The notes under the pieces are model-generated. The model saw nothing but the letters and a program-made list of their open reading frames with translations, searched no databases and was not told the origin of the DNA. Position numbers and translations under genes: made by a program. A stretch of DNA of 64,000 nt from Mycolicibacterium brisbanense (GTDB lineage: Bacteria > Actinomycetota > Actinomycetes > Mycobacteriales > Mycobacteriaceae). The stretch covers positions 186,001-250,000 of the forward strand of contig NZ_BCSX01000021.1 in assembly GCF_001570425.1 (NCBI RefSeq). The letters run 5' to 3'. Positions 18,598 through 26,629 of the stretch are shown here, piece by piece. Every line of letters begins with the position of its first letter. Position 1 is the stretch's first letter.

Positions 18598-19557
18598 ATG
18601 ACCACCGCTGCCCTGATTGATGACGTGCTCGACCGGACGATCGCCCTTGGATATTCACGGGTGGGCATCGCGGTTCGACAACGGTTCTGGCGGGTGCCCG
18701 ATCGCCCACGCGAGACGCTGGCCGGCGCCACTGTTCTGGTCACCGGTGCGAACTCGGGCATCGGACGGGCAATTGCCGCCGAACTCGCCGCGCACGGCGC
18801 CACCGTCCTCATGACTGTTCGTGACCGCTCCCGGGGCGAGGCCGCCCGGCACGAACTCTTGGCAGTCGATCCCTCAGCTGACCTCGTCGTCGAACGGTGC
18901 GATGTGTCCGCATTCGATGACATCCGGGCGTTCGCCGCTGACTTGGGCCGGCGCCACCATCGGATCGACGCGGTGATCCACAACGCCGGCGTGCTGCCCG
19001 CGCAGCGGACCGACAGTGCCGACGGACACGAATTGTGCCTCGCCACCCACGTGCTCGGCCCTGTTCTGCTGACCGAACTTCTGCTGCCGCTGCTGGCGGC
19101 CGCGCCAGACCCCAGGGTTGTGTTCGTCTCGTCGGGCGGGATGTACACCCAGTCGCTGGATGCCGACGACATCGAATACCGAACCCAGGGCTACCACGGC
19201 GCCACCGCCTACGCCCGCAGCAAGCGCATCCAGGTCGCCCTGTTGCCGCTGCTGGCCAAGCGCTGGACTCGCCAGTCGGTGACGGTGGCCGCCATGCATC
19301 CGGGCTGGGCCGACACACCGGGTATCGCGGAGGCGTTGCCAGGGTTTCGCCGCCTGTTCCGTCCCATCCTGCGCACCCCTGAGCAGGCCGCGGACACCGC
19401 GGTATGGCTCACCGCGACGATGCCGACGCCGCCCTCGGGACAGTTCTGGCATGACCGCCGCATCCGGCCTACCCACTATCTGCCCACGACCCACTACACC
19501 GAGACCGAACTCGAGCGGGTGTGGCGGTACTGCGCCGAGGCGATCGGGCTCTCGTGA
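18598..19557 (+). CDS. Short-chain dehydrogenase/reductase
   Basis: A 319-residue SDR oxidoreductase (retinol-dehydrogenase-like). The cofactor loop is TGANSGIG near residue 50, followed by NAGVL and VFVSSGG. The catalytic Tyr-Lys pair is YARSKRIQ, a YxxxK motif. An N-terminal extension of about 40 residues precedes the Rossmann fold, as in lipid-active SDRs. A candidate SigK promoter stands just before the ATG, and the SOUL gene follows after 24 bases, suggesting both belong to the SigK regulon. Substrate unknown. Confidence 0.85.
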   Translation: MTTAALIDDVLDRTIALGYSRVGIAVRQRFWRVPDRPRETLAGATVLVTGANSGIGRAIAAELAAHGATVLMTVRDRSRGEAARHELLAVDPSADLVVERCDVSAFDDIRAFAADLGRRHHRIDAVIHNAGVLPAQRTDSADGHELCLATHVLGPVLLTELLLPLLAAAPDPRVVFVSSGGMYTQSLDADDIEYRTQGYHGATAYARSKRIQVALLPLLAKRWTRQSVTVAAMHPGWADTPGIAEALPGFRRLFRPILRTPEQAADTAVWLTATMPTPPSGQFWHDRRIRPTHYLPTTHYTETELERVWRYCAEAIGLS

Positions 19558-19581
19558 AACCACGGAAAGGAAGGACTGACC

Positions 19582-20166
19582 ATGTTGACTCAGTTGCAGA
19601 CGGCTGCGACCCGCGTATTGGAGATCGCCGGGTCGACGGTCGGCATCCGGCTCGGTGTCGAGGAGCCGCCGCATACCGCGCGCTCGTTGGTTCCCGGCGT
19701 GCAGATCCGTCACTACGGCCCCCGTATCGCAGCCGAGACACGCATACACGCGAACGAGGAAGCGGCCCGCAGCGCCGGTTTCCGGCGCCTGGCGCGCTAC
19801 ATCTTCGGCGCCAACCAGCAGCGCGAAGCGATCGCCATGACCATGCCCGTCGGGCAGCAGGGCAGTGAGCAGCGAAGCTGGGTCATCCGGTTCTACCTGC
19901 CGACCGGATCCACACTGCAATCGTTGCCGACCCCTGACGATGAGCACGTCGCGCTGGTCGAGCTGGCACCGGAAACCGTTGCGGTGCTGCGCTTCAGCGG
20001 CGACCGCGGGCCGTCGAGAATTGCCGAGAAGACCCGCCAACTTCGAGAAACCCTGCGCGACTATGGTTTCGCGCCAGTCGGCGAGCCCAGCGCCTGGTTC
20101 TATGATCCGCCGTGGACGCTGGCGTGTCTGCGCCGCAACGAAATCGCGATTGCTGTTGAAGCATGA
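19582..20166 (+). CDS. SOUL heme-binding family protein
   Basis: A 194-residue SOUL/HBP-fold protein. VQIRHYGPRIAAET near residue 45, FRRLARYIFGANQ, AMTMPV and the C-terminal AWFYDPPWTLACLRRNEIAI are typical. Family members bind heme or related ligands; the role in mycobacteria is unclear. An aaggaagga-type site lies before ATG 19582. Probably co-transcribed with the SDR gene, and convergent with the next gene. Confidence 0.85.
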   Translation: MLTQLQTAATRVLEIAGSTVGIRLGVEEPPHTARSLVPGVQIRHYGPRIAAETRIHANEEAARSAGFRRLARYIFGANQQREAIAMTMPVGQQGSEQRSWVIRFYLPTGSTLQSLPTPDDEHVALVELAPETVAVLRFSGDRGPSRIAEKTRQLRETLRDYGFAPVGEPSAWFYDPPWTLACLRRNEIAIAVEA

Positions 20167-20201
20167 GCGTGGAAACGTAGAGACCCAAGCATTTTCGGTA
20201 A

Positions 20202-20651
20202 TCAGCTGCCGTCGGTCGCGTGCAGCCGCGCCAGCTCGCGCTCGAGACCTTGCGCACCCTTGTCGAGCAGGCCGGCGACCGCGATGCGCAGCAGTGGTTC
20301 GGTCCAGCGCAGCCACCCCTTGAAGGCGAACGCCACCTGGTACGTCACCAGGCACCCGTTCGGCCGCGGAGCGACGATGACGGTGTCATGGGCGACGACC
20401 GAGGTGTTTTCGCCCCGCAGCTCGATGCGCTCGCCCGGAGTGAGAGCAGTCACCAGATAGACGAGATCGCTGGTGCGCCCTGCGAAGCGGGAAGTGTTGG
20501 CGTAGCGGGTTCCTACGCCGCCGTCACCGTCGATGCGTTCGGTACGGACGGTGCCGGGGTCCCACTGCTCGGTCGTGGTGAAATCCGCAAGGTAGGCGAA
20601 GGCGACGTCCGGTGGGCAGTCGGCGGCCACTTGTCGCTGCATCCTGATCAC
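20202..20651 (-). CDS. SRPBCC (START-like) family protein
   Basis: A 149-residue polyketide-cyclase/START-fold protein: the AYLADFTTTEQWDPGTV segment and a YQVAFAFKGWL strand before a long C-terminal helix. Such proteins bind hydrophobic ligands. GTG 20651 is chosen because gaggag ends 5 bases before it on the coding strand; ATG 20642 is an alternative. It lies downstream of the epimerase fusion on the same strand, which itself carries an SRPBCC domain. Confidence 0.75.
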   Translation of the reverse strand: MIRMQRQVAADCPPDVAFAYLADFTTTEQWDPGTVRTERIDGDGGVGTRYANTSRFAGRTSDLVYLVTALTPGERIELRGENTSVVAHDTVIVAPRPNGCLVTYQVAFAFKGWLRWTEPLLRIAVAGLLDKGAQGLERELARLHATDGS

Positions 20652-20703
20652 GTGCACTCCTCACGTTGTGCGGCTGGTCCGGGTAGTGCGGTGGCATCGC
20701 CCA

Positions 20704-22065
20704 TCAGGCGGCGGTGATGCTCCCGAGTTGATAGCGCAGGCACTGCTCGAGGGCCGGTCTGCGAAAGCGGTGACCGGCCTCGAGTAACCGGCGCGGCACC
20801 ACCCGTTGGCTTGCCGCGGCCAGCTCACGTGCGCCCTGCTCGCCGAGCAGCAGGGCCGGCCCCAGATCGGGCACCGGCAACACGGCCGGCCGATGCAGAG
20901 CGTGCGCCAGGGTGGCGGTGTACTCGGCATTGCGAACCGGCTGTGGGGCAACCGCATTCACCGGGCCCGTCAGCGCGGGATCGACCAGCGCACGGTGATA
21001 GACGTCGACGAGATCATCGATGTCGATCCACGACAACCACTGCCTGCCACTCCCCAACCGGCCACCCAGGCCCGCTGCGAACAACGGCCGCATCAACCGC
21101 AGCGTTCCGCCACGAGGGGTCTGCACGATGCCGGTACGCACGGTGACCACCCGCAACCCTGCCGCGGTTGCCGGTGCCGTGGCGGCTTCCCAGTCGGCGA
21201 CCACATCGGAGAGGAACCCACCGCCCTGTGTCGCGGCTTCGTCCAGCTCGACATCACCGCGGTCGTATCCGTAGAAGCCGATCGCCGATGCGCACACGAA
21301 CGTCGACGGTCCGTTGGTCGCGGACGCGGCGCACTGCGCCAGCCGGCGCGTCGGGTCGATTCGGCTCTCCCGCACCGAGCGCTTGTGTGCGTCGGTGAAC
21401 CGGCCGGCGATGGAGCTGCCCGCCAGGTGCACGACGGCATCGACATCGTCGAGCAGGCGGGGGTGGGGCGAGTCGGGCTGCCAACGGCGTTCGGCGTCAC
21501 CACGCGGTTGGCCGCGGACCAGGCGGATCACGCGGTAGCCACCGGTCGAGAGAAACGCCGTCAGCGCGGTCCCCACCAAGCCACTCGACCCGGTCACCGC
21601 GACAGTGCCCGGCCGTCGGCCGTGCTCACGGGACCACCGATGGGCGGCCAGGTCCTCTGCGAGCTGGCTGTGCCGGTAGAGGAACGTCGGTCGCAGCAGA
21701 GTCCCCGGAACCGCGGTGGTGACATGATCGGTGACGCGTGTGCGCCCAGCGTCGACGGCCTCGAAGCGGTGCTCGTGCCGCCACGATCCGACCAGAGCCG
21801 CGGGCAGCGACCGCCAACCGTCGCCGACACGTGCGTCGACGAACCGGGCCGGCGGGTCGTACGACCCGGGTTGATGCTGCGCAGCCCACCGCAGCCCGCC
21901 GGGCAAGCCCAGCACCGCGCGGCCATCGGCCAGCGATGTGGCCTCCGAGATGACGTGCAACGGCTGCCACGGCGGCATCAGTCTGTGTATCGCGCCGGGA
22001 CGCTCATGCCAGGCGAACACCTCTTCGCGAGGCGAGTCCACCACGCTGCTGTGCACGATTCCCAC
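20704..22065 (-). CDS. SRPBCC domain fused to TIGR01777 NAD-dependent epimerase
   Basis: A 453-residue fusion. Residues 1 to about 145 form an SRPBCC ligand-binding domain (SSVVDSPREEVFAWHERPGA..). From about 150 the SDR-type epimerase of the TIGR01777/YfcH family follows: VAVTGSSGLVGTAL cofactor loop, VHLAGSSIAGRFTDAHK, the SAIGFYGYDRGD region, and a C-terminal DUF1731 part. The fusion is common in actinobacteria; its substrate is unknown. GTG 22065 is used because ggagg lies 4 bases upstream; GTG 22056 is another candidate. Confidence 0.82.
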   Translation of the reverse strand: MGIVHSSVVDSPREEVFAWHERPGAIHRLMPPWQPLHVISEATSLADGRAVLGLPGGLRWAAQHQPGSYDPPARFVDARVGDGWRSLPAALVGSWRHEHRFEAVDAGRTRVTDHVTTAVPGTLLRPTFLYRHSQLAEDLAAHRWSREHGRRPGTVAVTGSSGLVGTALTAFLSTGGYRVIRLVRGQPRGDAERRWQPDSPHPRLLDDVDAVVHLAGSSIAGRFTDAHKRSVRESRIDPTRRLAQCAASATNGPSTFVCASAIGFYGYDRGDVELDEAATQGGGFLSDVVADWEAATAPATAAGLRVVTVRTGIVQTPRGGTLRLMRPLFAAGLGGRLGSGRQWLSWIDIDDLVDVYHRALVDPALTGPVNAVAPQPVRNAEYTATLAHALHRPAVLPVPDLGPALLLGEQGARELAAASQRVVPRRLLEAGHRFRRPALEQCLRYQLGSITAA

Positions 22066-22131
22066 GACACCTCCCCAGAGACGGTTCTGTCTGTGGTTCG
22101 TGGCCACCCGGCCGGCGGATGGCCCGCAATC

Positions 22132-23091
22132 TCAAATCGGTGTGACCGGCGTCTGACTGCTCTCCGCGTCGTCCGCGGCGCGGCGATCGGCGAAGATGGC
22201 ACGCGCGGCCTCGGCAACGGCACGTGCGCGCGCAGTGCTGCGAACCGACTGCAGCCTGGCGAGCACGATGGGCAGCCCGGGCAGGTCGTCGCGGATGGCG
22301 ACGGTACTCACCGCGCCGCCGTCATAGGTTCCGCGGTGCGCGGGGATCTGGTTGAGGATCGAAAACCCGTGTCCGCGTGCCACCAAACCGCGCACCGCTT
22401 CGTAGCTGGCCGACCGATATCGAATCCTCGGCGTCACACCGGCTTTGGCAAGTATCGACTCGAAATAGTCACGGCTGTCGGGGAGATCGAGCAAGACCAT
22501 CGGCTCGTCGGCCAATTCTGTCAAGCGGATCGATTTCCGTTTGGCCAGCCGGTGATCGGCAGGCAGCGCCACGTACGGTGCTGCGACACCGAGAGATTCG
22601 ATGTCCACGCCGGTTCCGAGCGCAAGGTCATAGGTCAGCGCGAGCTCTGCGGTGCCGTTGCGGAGCACCGTGCGGATCGCATCGGCCGACGTTTCGACGA
22701 CCTCGACCTCCAGCTCTGGATGGCGGGCACCGAGGTCGGACAGCAGCCGGGGCAGCACGAACGGCGTCAGTGTCACGAAGCAGGCCAGCCGCACTGTCCC
22801 ATGCACCTGGTCGACCCGACCGCTGGCGTTGTCGAGCACCTCGTCGAGATGCGCCAGCAGCGCGCGGGTGTCACGCAGCATCTCCTCCCCCGCGGCGGTC
22901 AACGCCAGGCCCCGAGCCCGGTGCCGGATGAACAACTGTGTGCCGATCTGCTGCTCAAGCTGGCTGATCGCGGCCGACACCGCCGACTGCGCGATGTGCA
23001 ATTCGTCGGCGGCCTTGGTCATCGATGAATACGTGGCGGCCTTGACGAAGTACCGCAGCTGGGTCAGCGTGACGTCGGGACGTCGGCGCAT
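22132..23091 (-). CDS. LysR-family transcriptional regulator
   Basis: A 319-residue LysR regulator. The winged helix-turn-helix is at residues 7-66 (TLTQLRYFVKAATYSSMTKAADELHIAQSAVSAAI in sequence pieces). The effector domain follows, with EVVETSADAIRTVL and GVAAPYVALPADHRLA. The 5' end overlaps the EamA stop by 28 bases on the same strand. No divergent target gene is adjacent, so its regulon is unclear. Confidence 0.88.
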   Translation of the reverse strand: MRRRPDVTLTQLRYFVKAATYSSMTKAADELHIAQSAVSAAISQLEQQIGTQLFIRHRARGLALTAAGEEMLRDTRALLAHLDEVLDNASGRVDQVHGTVRLACFVTLTPFVLPRLLSDLGARHPELEVEVVETSADAIRTVLRNGTAELALTYDLALGTGVDIESLGVAAPYVALPADHRLAKRKSIRLTELADEPMVLLDLPDSRDYFESILAKAGVTPRIRYRSASYEAVRGLVARGHGFSILNQIPAHRGTYDGGAVSTVAIRDDLPGLPIVLARLQSVRSTARARAVAEAARAIFADRRAADDAESSQTPVTPI

Positions 23092-24038
23092 CGGGGACTC
23101 CCTACAGCGTCGTGGGGTTGTCCGCCGAGTCTATTCGCGGCGCGCCCGGGCAGCGCCGAGACGCCGGGCAAGGCCAGCACGACGAGGGCCGCCGCGATGA
23201 GCGCGACACCGAGCCAGCCGACGGTGCCGACCGTTTCATGCAGGATCACCATGGAAAGCACGGTCGCCGCGGCGGGTTCGACGAGGGTGATGGTGGTCGC
23301 CGAGGTTGCGCCGACCCGGGCCAGCCCGTAACTGAAGAGGACGTATCCCAAGAACATCGGCAACACCGCCAGGTAGGCGATCACAACGATGCCCGGGTAC
23401 GTCACGACGGCGCGGCCCGCGGTCGCCGCGAACACCGGCATCAGCAGAATTCCGCCGAGCCCCAGAACCGCTGCGGCCGAGGCCCCGCGGCTCGTCCCGT
23501 CGTCCATGAGCCGACGCATGGCCCAGGCGTAGCCGGCGTACGAGCCGCCCGCCGCCAACCCGAGCACAACGCCCAGGACGGCCGAGTGCGCGCCGCTTCC
23601 CGCGCCGGAATGGCGCGACAGGCTCAGCAACGCGCTACCGGCGATGCCGAACCCGCAGGCGACTGCCCACTGCCGCGTGAGCGCCCGCCCGTCACAGAGG
23701 CGCTCGATCACCGCCGACGCCAATGGCGCCGACGCCAGCGATACCACGCAGCCCAACGCGACGCCGCCGATGCGCATCGAGCTGTAGAACGCCAACGGAT
23801 ACAAGGCGACACACACGCCCCCGAACATCACCAGCCGGTACCGCGCCAAAAGCGTTGTCCGGTCCCGAAACAACGCGCGCCGGCTGAAAGCGATCTGCAG
23901 CAGACCGCCGATGCCCATCGCCCCGGCCCCGACCGTGATGGCGCTGACAGCCGGCGCGAGCGCCGATGCCGTACCGGTGGTTCCCCAGAGCAACGATGCG
24001 ACGACGATGGCCACCATGCCCGTGGTCCGCGGTGTCAC
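23064..24038 (-). CDS. EamA/DMT-family transporter
   Basis: A 324-residue membrane protein with about ten hydrophobic segments and two EamA repeats. The first begins VASLLWGTTGTASAL, and the second repeat ends at TLVEPAAATVLSMVILHETVG, the conserved DMT exporter helix. Such proteins usually export amino acids or small metabolites. It starts at GTG 24038, overlapping the tetR stop (GTGA), so it is translated with the repressor and probably controlled by it. Confidence 0.85.
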   Translation of the reverse strand: MTPRTTGMVAIVVASLLWGTTGTASALAPAVSAITVGAGAMGIGGLLQIAFSRRALFRDRTTLLARYRLVMFGGVCVALYPLAFYSSMRIGGVALGCVVSLASAPLASAVIERLCDGRALTRQWAVACGFGIAGSALLSLSRHSGAGSGAHSAVLGVVLGLAAGGSYAGYAWAMRRLMDDGTSRGASAAAVLGLGGILLMPVFAATAGRAVVTYPGIVVIAYLAVLPMFLGYVLFSYGLARVGATSATTITLVEPAAATVLSMVILHETVGTVGWLGVALIAAALVVLALPGVSALPGRAANRLGGQPHDAVGSPRCADVPTSR

Positions 24039-24625
24039 AGTGCCGCCATCAATGCGGCGGCCAGGGTGCGGGCGTGCCCGATCCGGTCGGATCGGCCCTC
24101 CAATCCGGCACGTGCGATCGATCCCTCCAGGAGGAACGACATGTGCTCGGCGACGCCATCGGCGGCATGTTCGCCGCAGATGGCGGCGAGCTCCGTGCGC
24201 AGGATCTGTTCCACTTCTTCCTTGTGGCGCCGCACGGCCTCTCGGCCCGGGTCGCCGACCGGCAATTCGGCGGCCGCGTTGAGCAGCCCACACCCCCGGA
24301 AGCCGTGTTCATACGCCATTTCGGCGTGGTCGGTGTAGGCATCGAACACCGCCAGCACCCGGTCTTCGGCGGTCACGGCGTGGGCGCGGCGTTGCGCGTA
24401 CAGCGCGAGCCATTCTGCGTGCCGCTCTTCGAGATAGCTCGCCACCAACTCCGCCTTGGATGCAAAGTTGTTGTACAGGCTCATTTTTGCCACGCCCGCG
24501 TCGGCGGTGACGACGTCGATGCCGGTTGCCGCGATGCCGTCGGCGTAGAACCGGCGCGCCGCCGCGTCGAGCAGCCGCCGTCGCGCTTGCCCACCGGGGC
24601 GACCACGTTTCGTCATGGCGGCCAT
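24035..24625 (-). CDS. TetR-family transcriptional regulator
   Basis: A 196-residue TetR regulator. The helix-turn-helix (GIDVVTADAGVAKMSLYNNFASKAELV) is near residues 35-60. The C-domain has a GCGLLNAAAEL segment typical of the TetR_C family regulating exporters. The near-perfect 28-bp inverted repeat at 24632-24659 abuts its start, implying autoregulation. Starts at 24625 and 24616 are both possible. Likely controls itself and the downstream EamA transporter. Confidence 0.88.
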   Translation of the reverse strand: MAAMTKRGRPGGQARRRLLDAAARRFYADGIAATGIDVVTADAGVAKMSLYNNFASKAELVASYLEERHAEWLALYAQRRAHAVTAEDRVLAVFDAYTDHAEMAYEHGFRGCGLLNAAAELPVGDPGREAVRRHKEEVEQILRTELAAICGEHAADGVAEHMSFLLEGSIARAGLEGRSDRIGHARTLAAALMAAL

Positions 24626-24631
24626 GCTCTC

Positions 24632-24659
24632 ATTTACTAGGTAGATCTGTCTAGTAAAT
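24632..24659. promoter_or_regulatory. TetR operator
   Basis: Perfect 9-bp arms, atttactag (24632-24640) and ctagtaaat (24651-24659), around a 10-base centre holding agatct, so nearly the whole 28 bp is symmetric. It lies 7 bases upstream of the tetR start codon, the usual location for TetR autoregulation. It also lies between tetR and the end of the permease gene. Confidence 0.75.
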
Positions 24660-24682
24660 AAGCGGCAGGCCGCGGTGAGGGG

Positions 24683-26224
24683 TTACGTCAGTACCTCGTC
24701 CGGCTCTTCGAGCGACGCGCCGTTGGGTCGCTCGGCGCGCACGCCCCGGGCCCGCAGGTAACCGACCGCGCCGAGAATGCCCAGGACCGCCAGGGTGCCC
24801 AGCGTGAACACCTCGAAGGTCAGCTGGCTGACTCCCCACGTCTTCTCGAAGTCGTAGTCGATCCCGAACAAGCTCTCCAGCGTGCCGGGGAACACGGCCA
24901 CCCACGATCCGAGGGCGACCCACACGAAGCACAGTCCGCCCAGCACGCGGAACCCCATATCGCCGGTCGGCACCCGGAACGGCCGGGCCACCTCAGGAAA
25001 CCGCGTGCGCAACCGCACGGCCGCCGGGATCGAGATGACATAGCTGAGCAGGAAGGTGGAGATCGAAATACTCAGCACCACACCGAAAATCGAGGCCGAC
25101 GACCCGGTCACCTGCATCGCGACCAAACAGAACACCGTGGCCACGACGCCGGAGAGCAGGTTCACCCGCACCGGCGTGCCCAATTGAGGATGGAACCGGC
25201 CGAAAAACCCGCCGAAGAACGCGCCGTCGGCGGCGGCCATGGCCTGCATGCGATCGCTGATGATCATCCAGGCCGAGCCCTGGGTCATCAGGATGGCGGC
25301 GAAGATGACACCGGTGACCGTGAGCATCGCCGGCGCGGCCGCGCCGTACACGCTGAACACCTTCGCGACGGCTTCCATCAACCCGCCGATGCCGGTGATG
25401 TCGTCTTTCGGCAGCACCACCAGGATGGCGAAGATCGGCAGCAGATAGGCGGCCGCGGCGATACCCGCGGACCGGGCGATCGAGATCGGTACGTCCCGCG
25501 CGGGGTTCTTCATCTCCCCTGCCGCGCTGTTGCCCGACTCGAAACCCAGGTAGGAGAACAGCAGCAACGGCGTCACGCCAAGCATGCCCGCCACAGTCGG
25601 GCTGAAATCACCGACAGACAGGCCCGCCACGCCGTGCTGCGCGGCGTAGATCGCGGTGGTCGCCAGGAAGATGACCAGGAAAGCGATCTTGAGGATGGCG
25701 CCGATGTTCGGAATCCACTTGCCGTGCTTGAGGCTGATGATCGCGGCGAGCACGGTGAGCCAGATGAACACCAGCTTGAACGCGTAGTCGGTGGGCGTGC
25801 CGTGTTCGAACGGCGTGACGTACGTGCTCCAGGTCTCCGAGGCGATGAAGGCCATCGAGCCACCGACCCATACGGGCTGGGTGACCCACGTCAGCAGCGA
25901 CGCGATGGCCGCCACCGGGCGCCCGAAAGCCTTGCGGCACCAGATGTACACGCCGCCCTCCCCGGTGAACGCACCGCCGGTCTCGGCGAACACCAGCCCG
26001 TATGGCACCAGGAAGAACACCGCCAGCATGAGCGCCCAGGTGAAGGTCTCCGCACCGAATCCGGATACCTGGCCCAGCGTTTCGATCGACACCACCGCGG
26101 CGACGATCAGGAACACGATGTCGAGCCGGCCCAGCGTCTTCTTGAGGTGCTTGACCTCCCGATCAGCCTGGGCGGTCTCCCGATCGCCCCCTGATGCAAG
26201 TCTTGGTTCGGTTTCCACGATCAT
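24683..26224 (-). CDS. APC-superfamily amino acid permease
   Basis: A 513-residue membrane transporter with about 12 hydrophobic helices. A hydrophilic N-terminus is followed by LDIVFLIVAAVVSIETLG (helix 1), FAETGGAFTGEGGVYIW, and FSYLGFESGNSAAGEMKNPARDVP, a signature of amino acid/polyamine permeases. It is divergent from the amine-dehydrogenase operon starting at 26630, which suggests it imports that pathway's amine or amino acid. ATG 26224 is given; GTG 26218 has better spacing from aaagg. Confidence 0.85.
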   Translation of the reverse strand: MIVETEPRLASGGDRETAQADREVKHLKKTLGRLDIVFLIVAAVVSIETLGQVSGFGAETFTWALMLAVFFLVPYGLVFAETGGAFTGEGGVYIWCRKAFGRPVAAIASLLTWVTQPVWVGGSMAFIASETWSTYVTPFEHGTPTDYAFKLVFIWLTVLAAIISLKHGKWIPNIGAILKIAFLVIFLATTAIYAAQHGVAGLSVGDFSPTVAGMLGVTPLLLFSYLGFESGNSAAGEMKNPARDVPISIARSAGIAAAAYLLPIFAILVVLPKDDITGIGGLMEAVAKVFSVYGAAAPAMLTVTGVIFAAILMTQGSAWMIISDRMQAMAAADGAFFGGFFGRFHPQLGTPVRVNLLSGVVATVFCLVAMQVTGSSASIFGVVLSISISTFLLSYVISIPAAVRLRTRFPEVARPFRVPTGDMGFRVLGGLCFVWVALGSWVAVFPGTLESLFGIDYDFEKTWGVSQLTFEVFTLGTLAVLGILGAVGYLRARGVRAERPNGASLEEPDEVLT

Positions 26225-26629
26225 CCTTTTCTCGATGTGATGGCCCCCACACTGACTCCTCGCCGACACAGCTGTAAAACATCGTTTTCAGTGAATCCGG
26301 ATCGGAAATTCCGATGCAGGTGTGGGCAAGGGCACAGCCGTACCGCGGCCGCGTGACCGCGCTCCACGCACGTAACGCTGCGGTGATGTTCGGTCGGATT
26401 TCCCGCCGCTGCGTTACGCCCGCGGGTCGCGGTCATTGCCAGGCGGTCACCCAGCACCCGACAGCCGAGCGCGCAGCGAACTTCATCAATAAAACAGATG
26501 CAAAACCGCTGAAACCACTAGTTGACCTCGGTTATGCGCGGCACAACGATGGCTAATACCGGCGTGACCCAGCTCACGGCACAGCTCCCGTCGCATCGCG
26601 CCGCCTACACGAACTCTAGGAGTAGCTCC
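26225..26629. other. Divergent control region between APC permease and amine dehydrogenase
   Basis: About 400 bases without a supported gene. An in-frame extension of the dehydrogenase reaches back to 26522 but has no ribosome binding site and no family similarity. The region contains the inverted repeat at 26371-26418 and an A-rich stretch (26484-26520) suited to promoters for the plus-strand operon. Confidence 0.6.
26371..26418. repeat. Inverted repeat in the divergent control region
   Basis: Arms cgtaacgctgcgg (26371-26383) and ccgctgcgttacg (26406-26418) match at 12 of 13 positions with a 22-base spacer. It could be two operator half-sites for a looped or tetrameric regulator, or a weak hairpin. 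It has no T-run, so a terminator is less likely. Confidence 0.5.

Noticed and set aside
18874..20355. 493-residue open frame on the minus strand
   Set aside because: Antisense to the SDR and SOUL genes, which have clear motifs; this frame has none.
20806..23028. 740-residue open frame on the plus strand
   Set aside because: Antisense to the epimerase fusion and the LysR gene, with Arg/His/Gly-rich composition and no family features.
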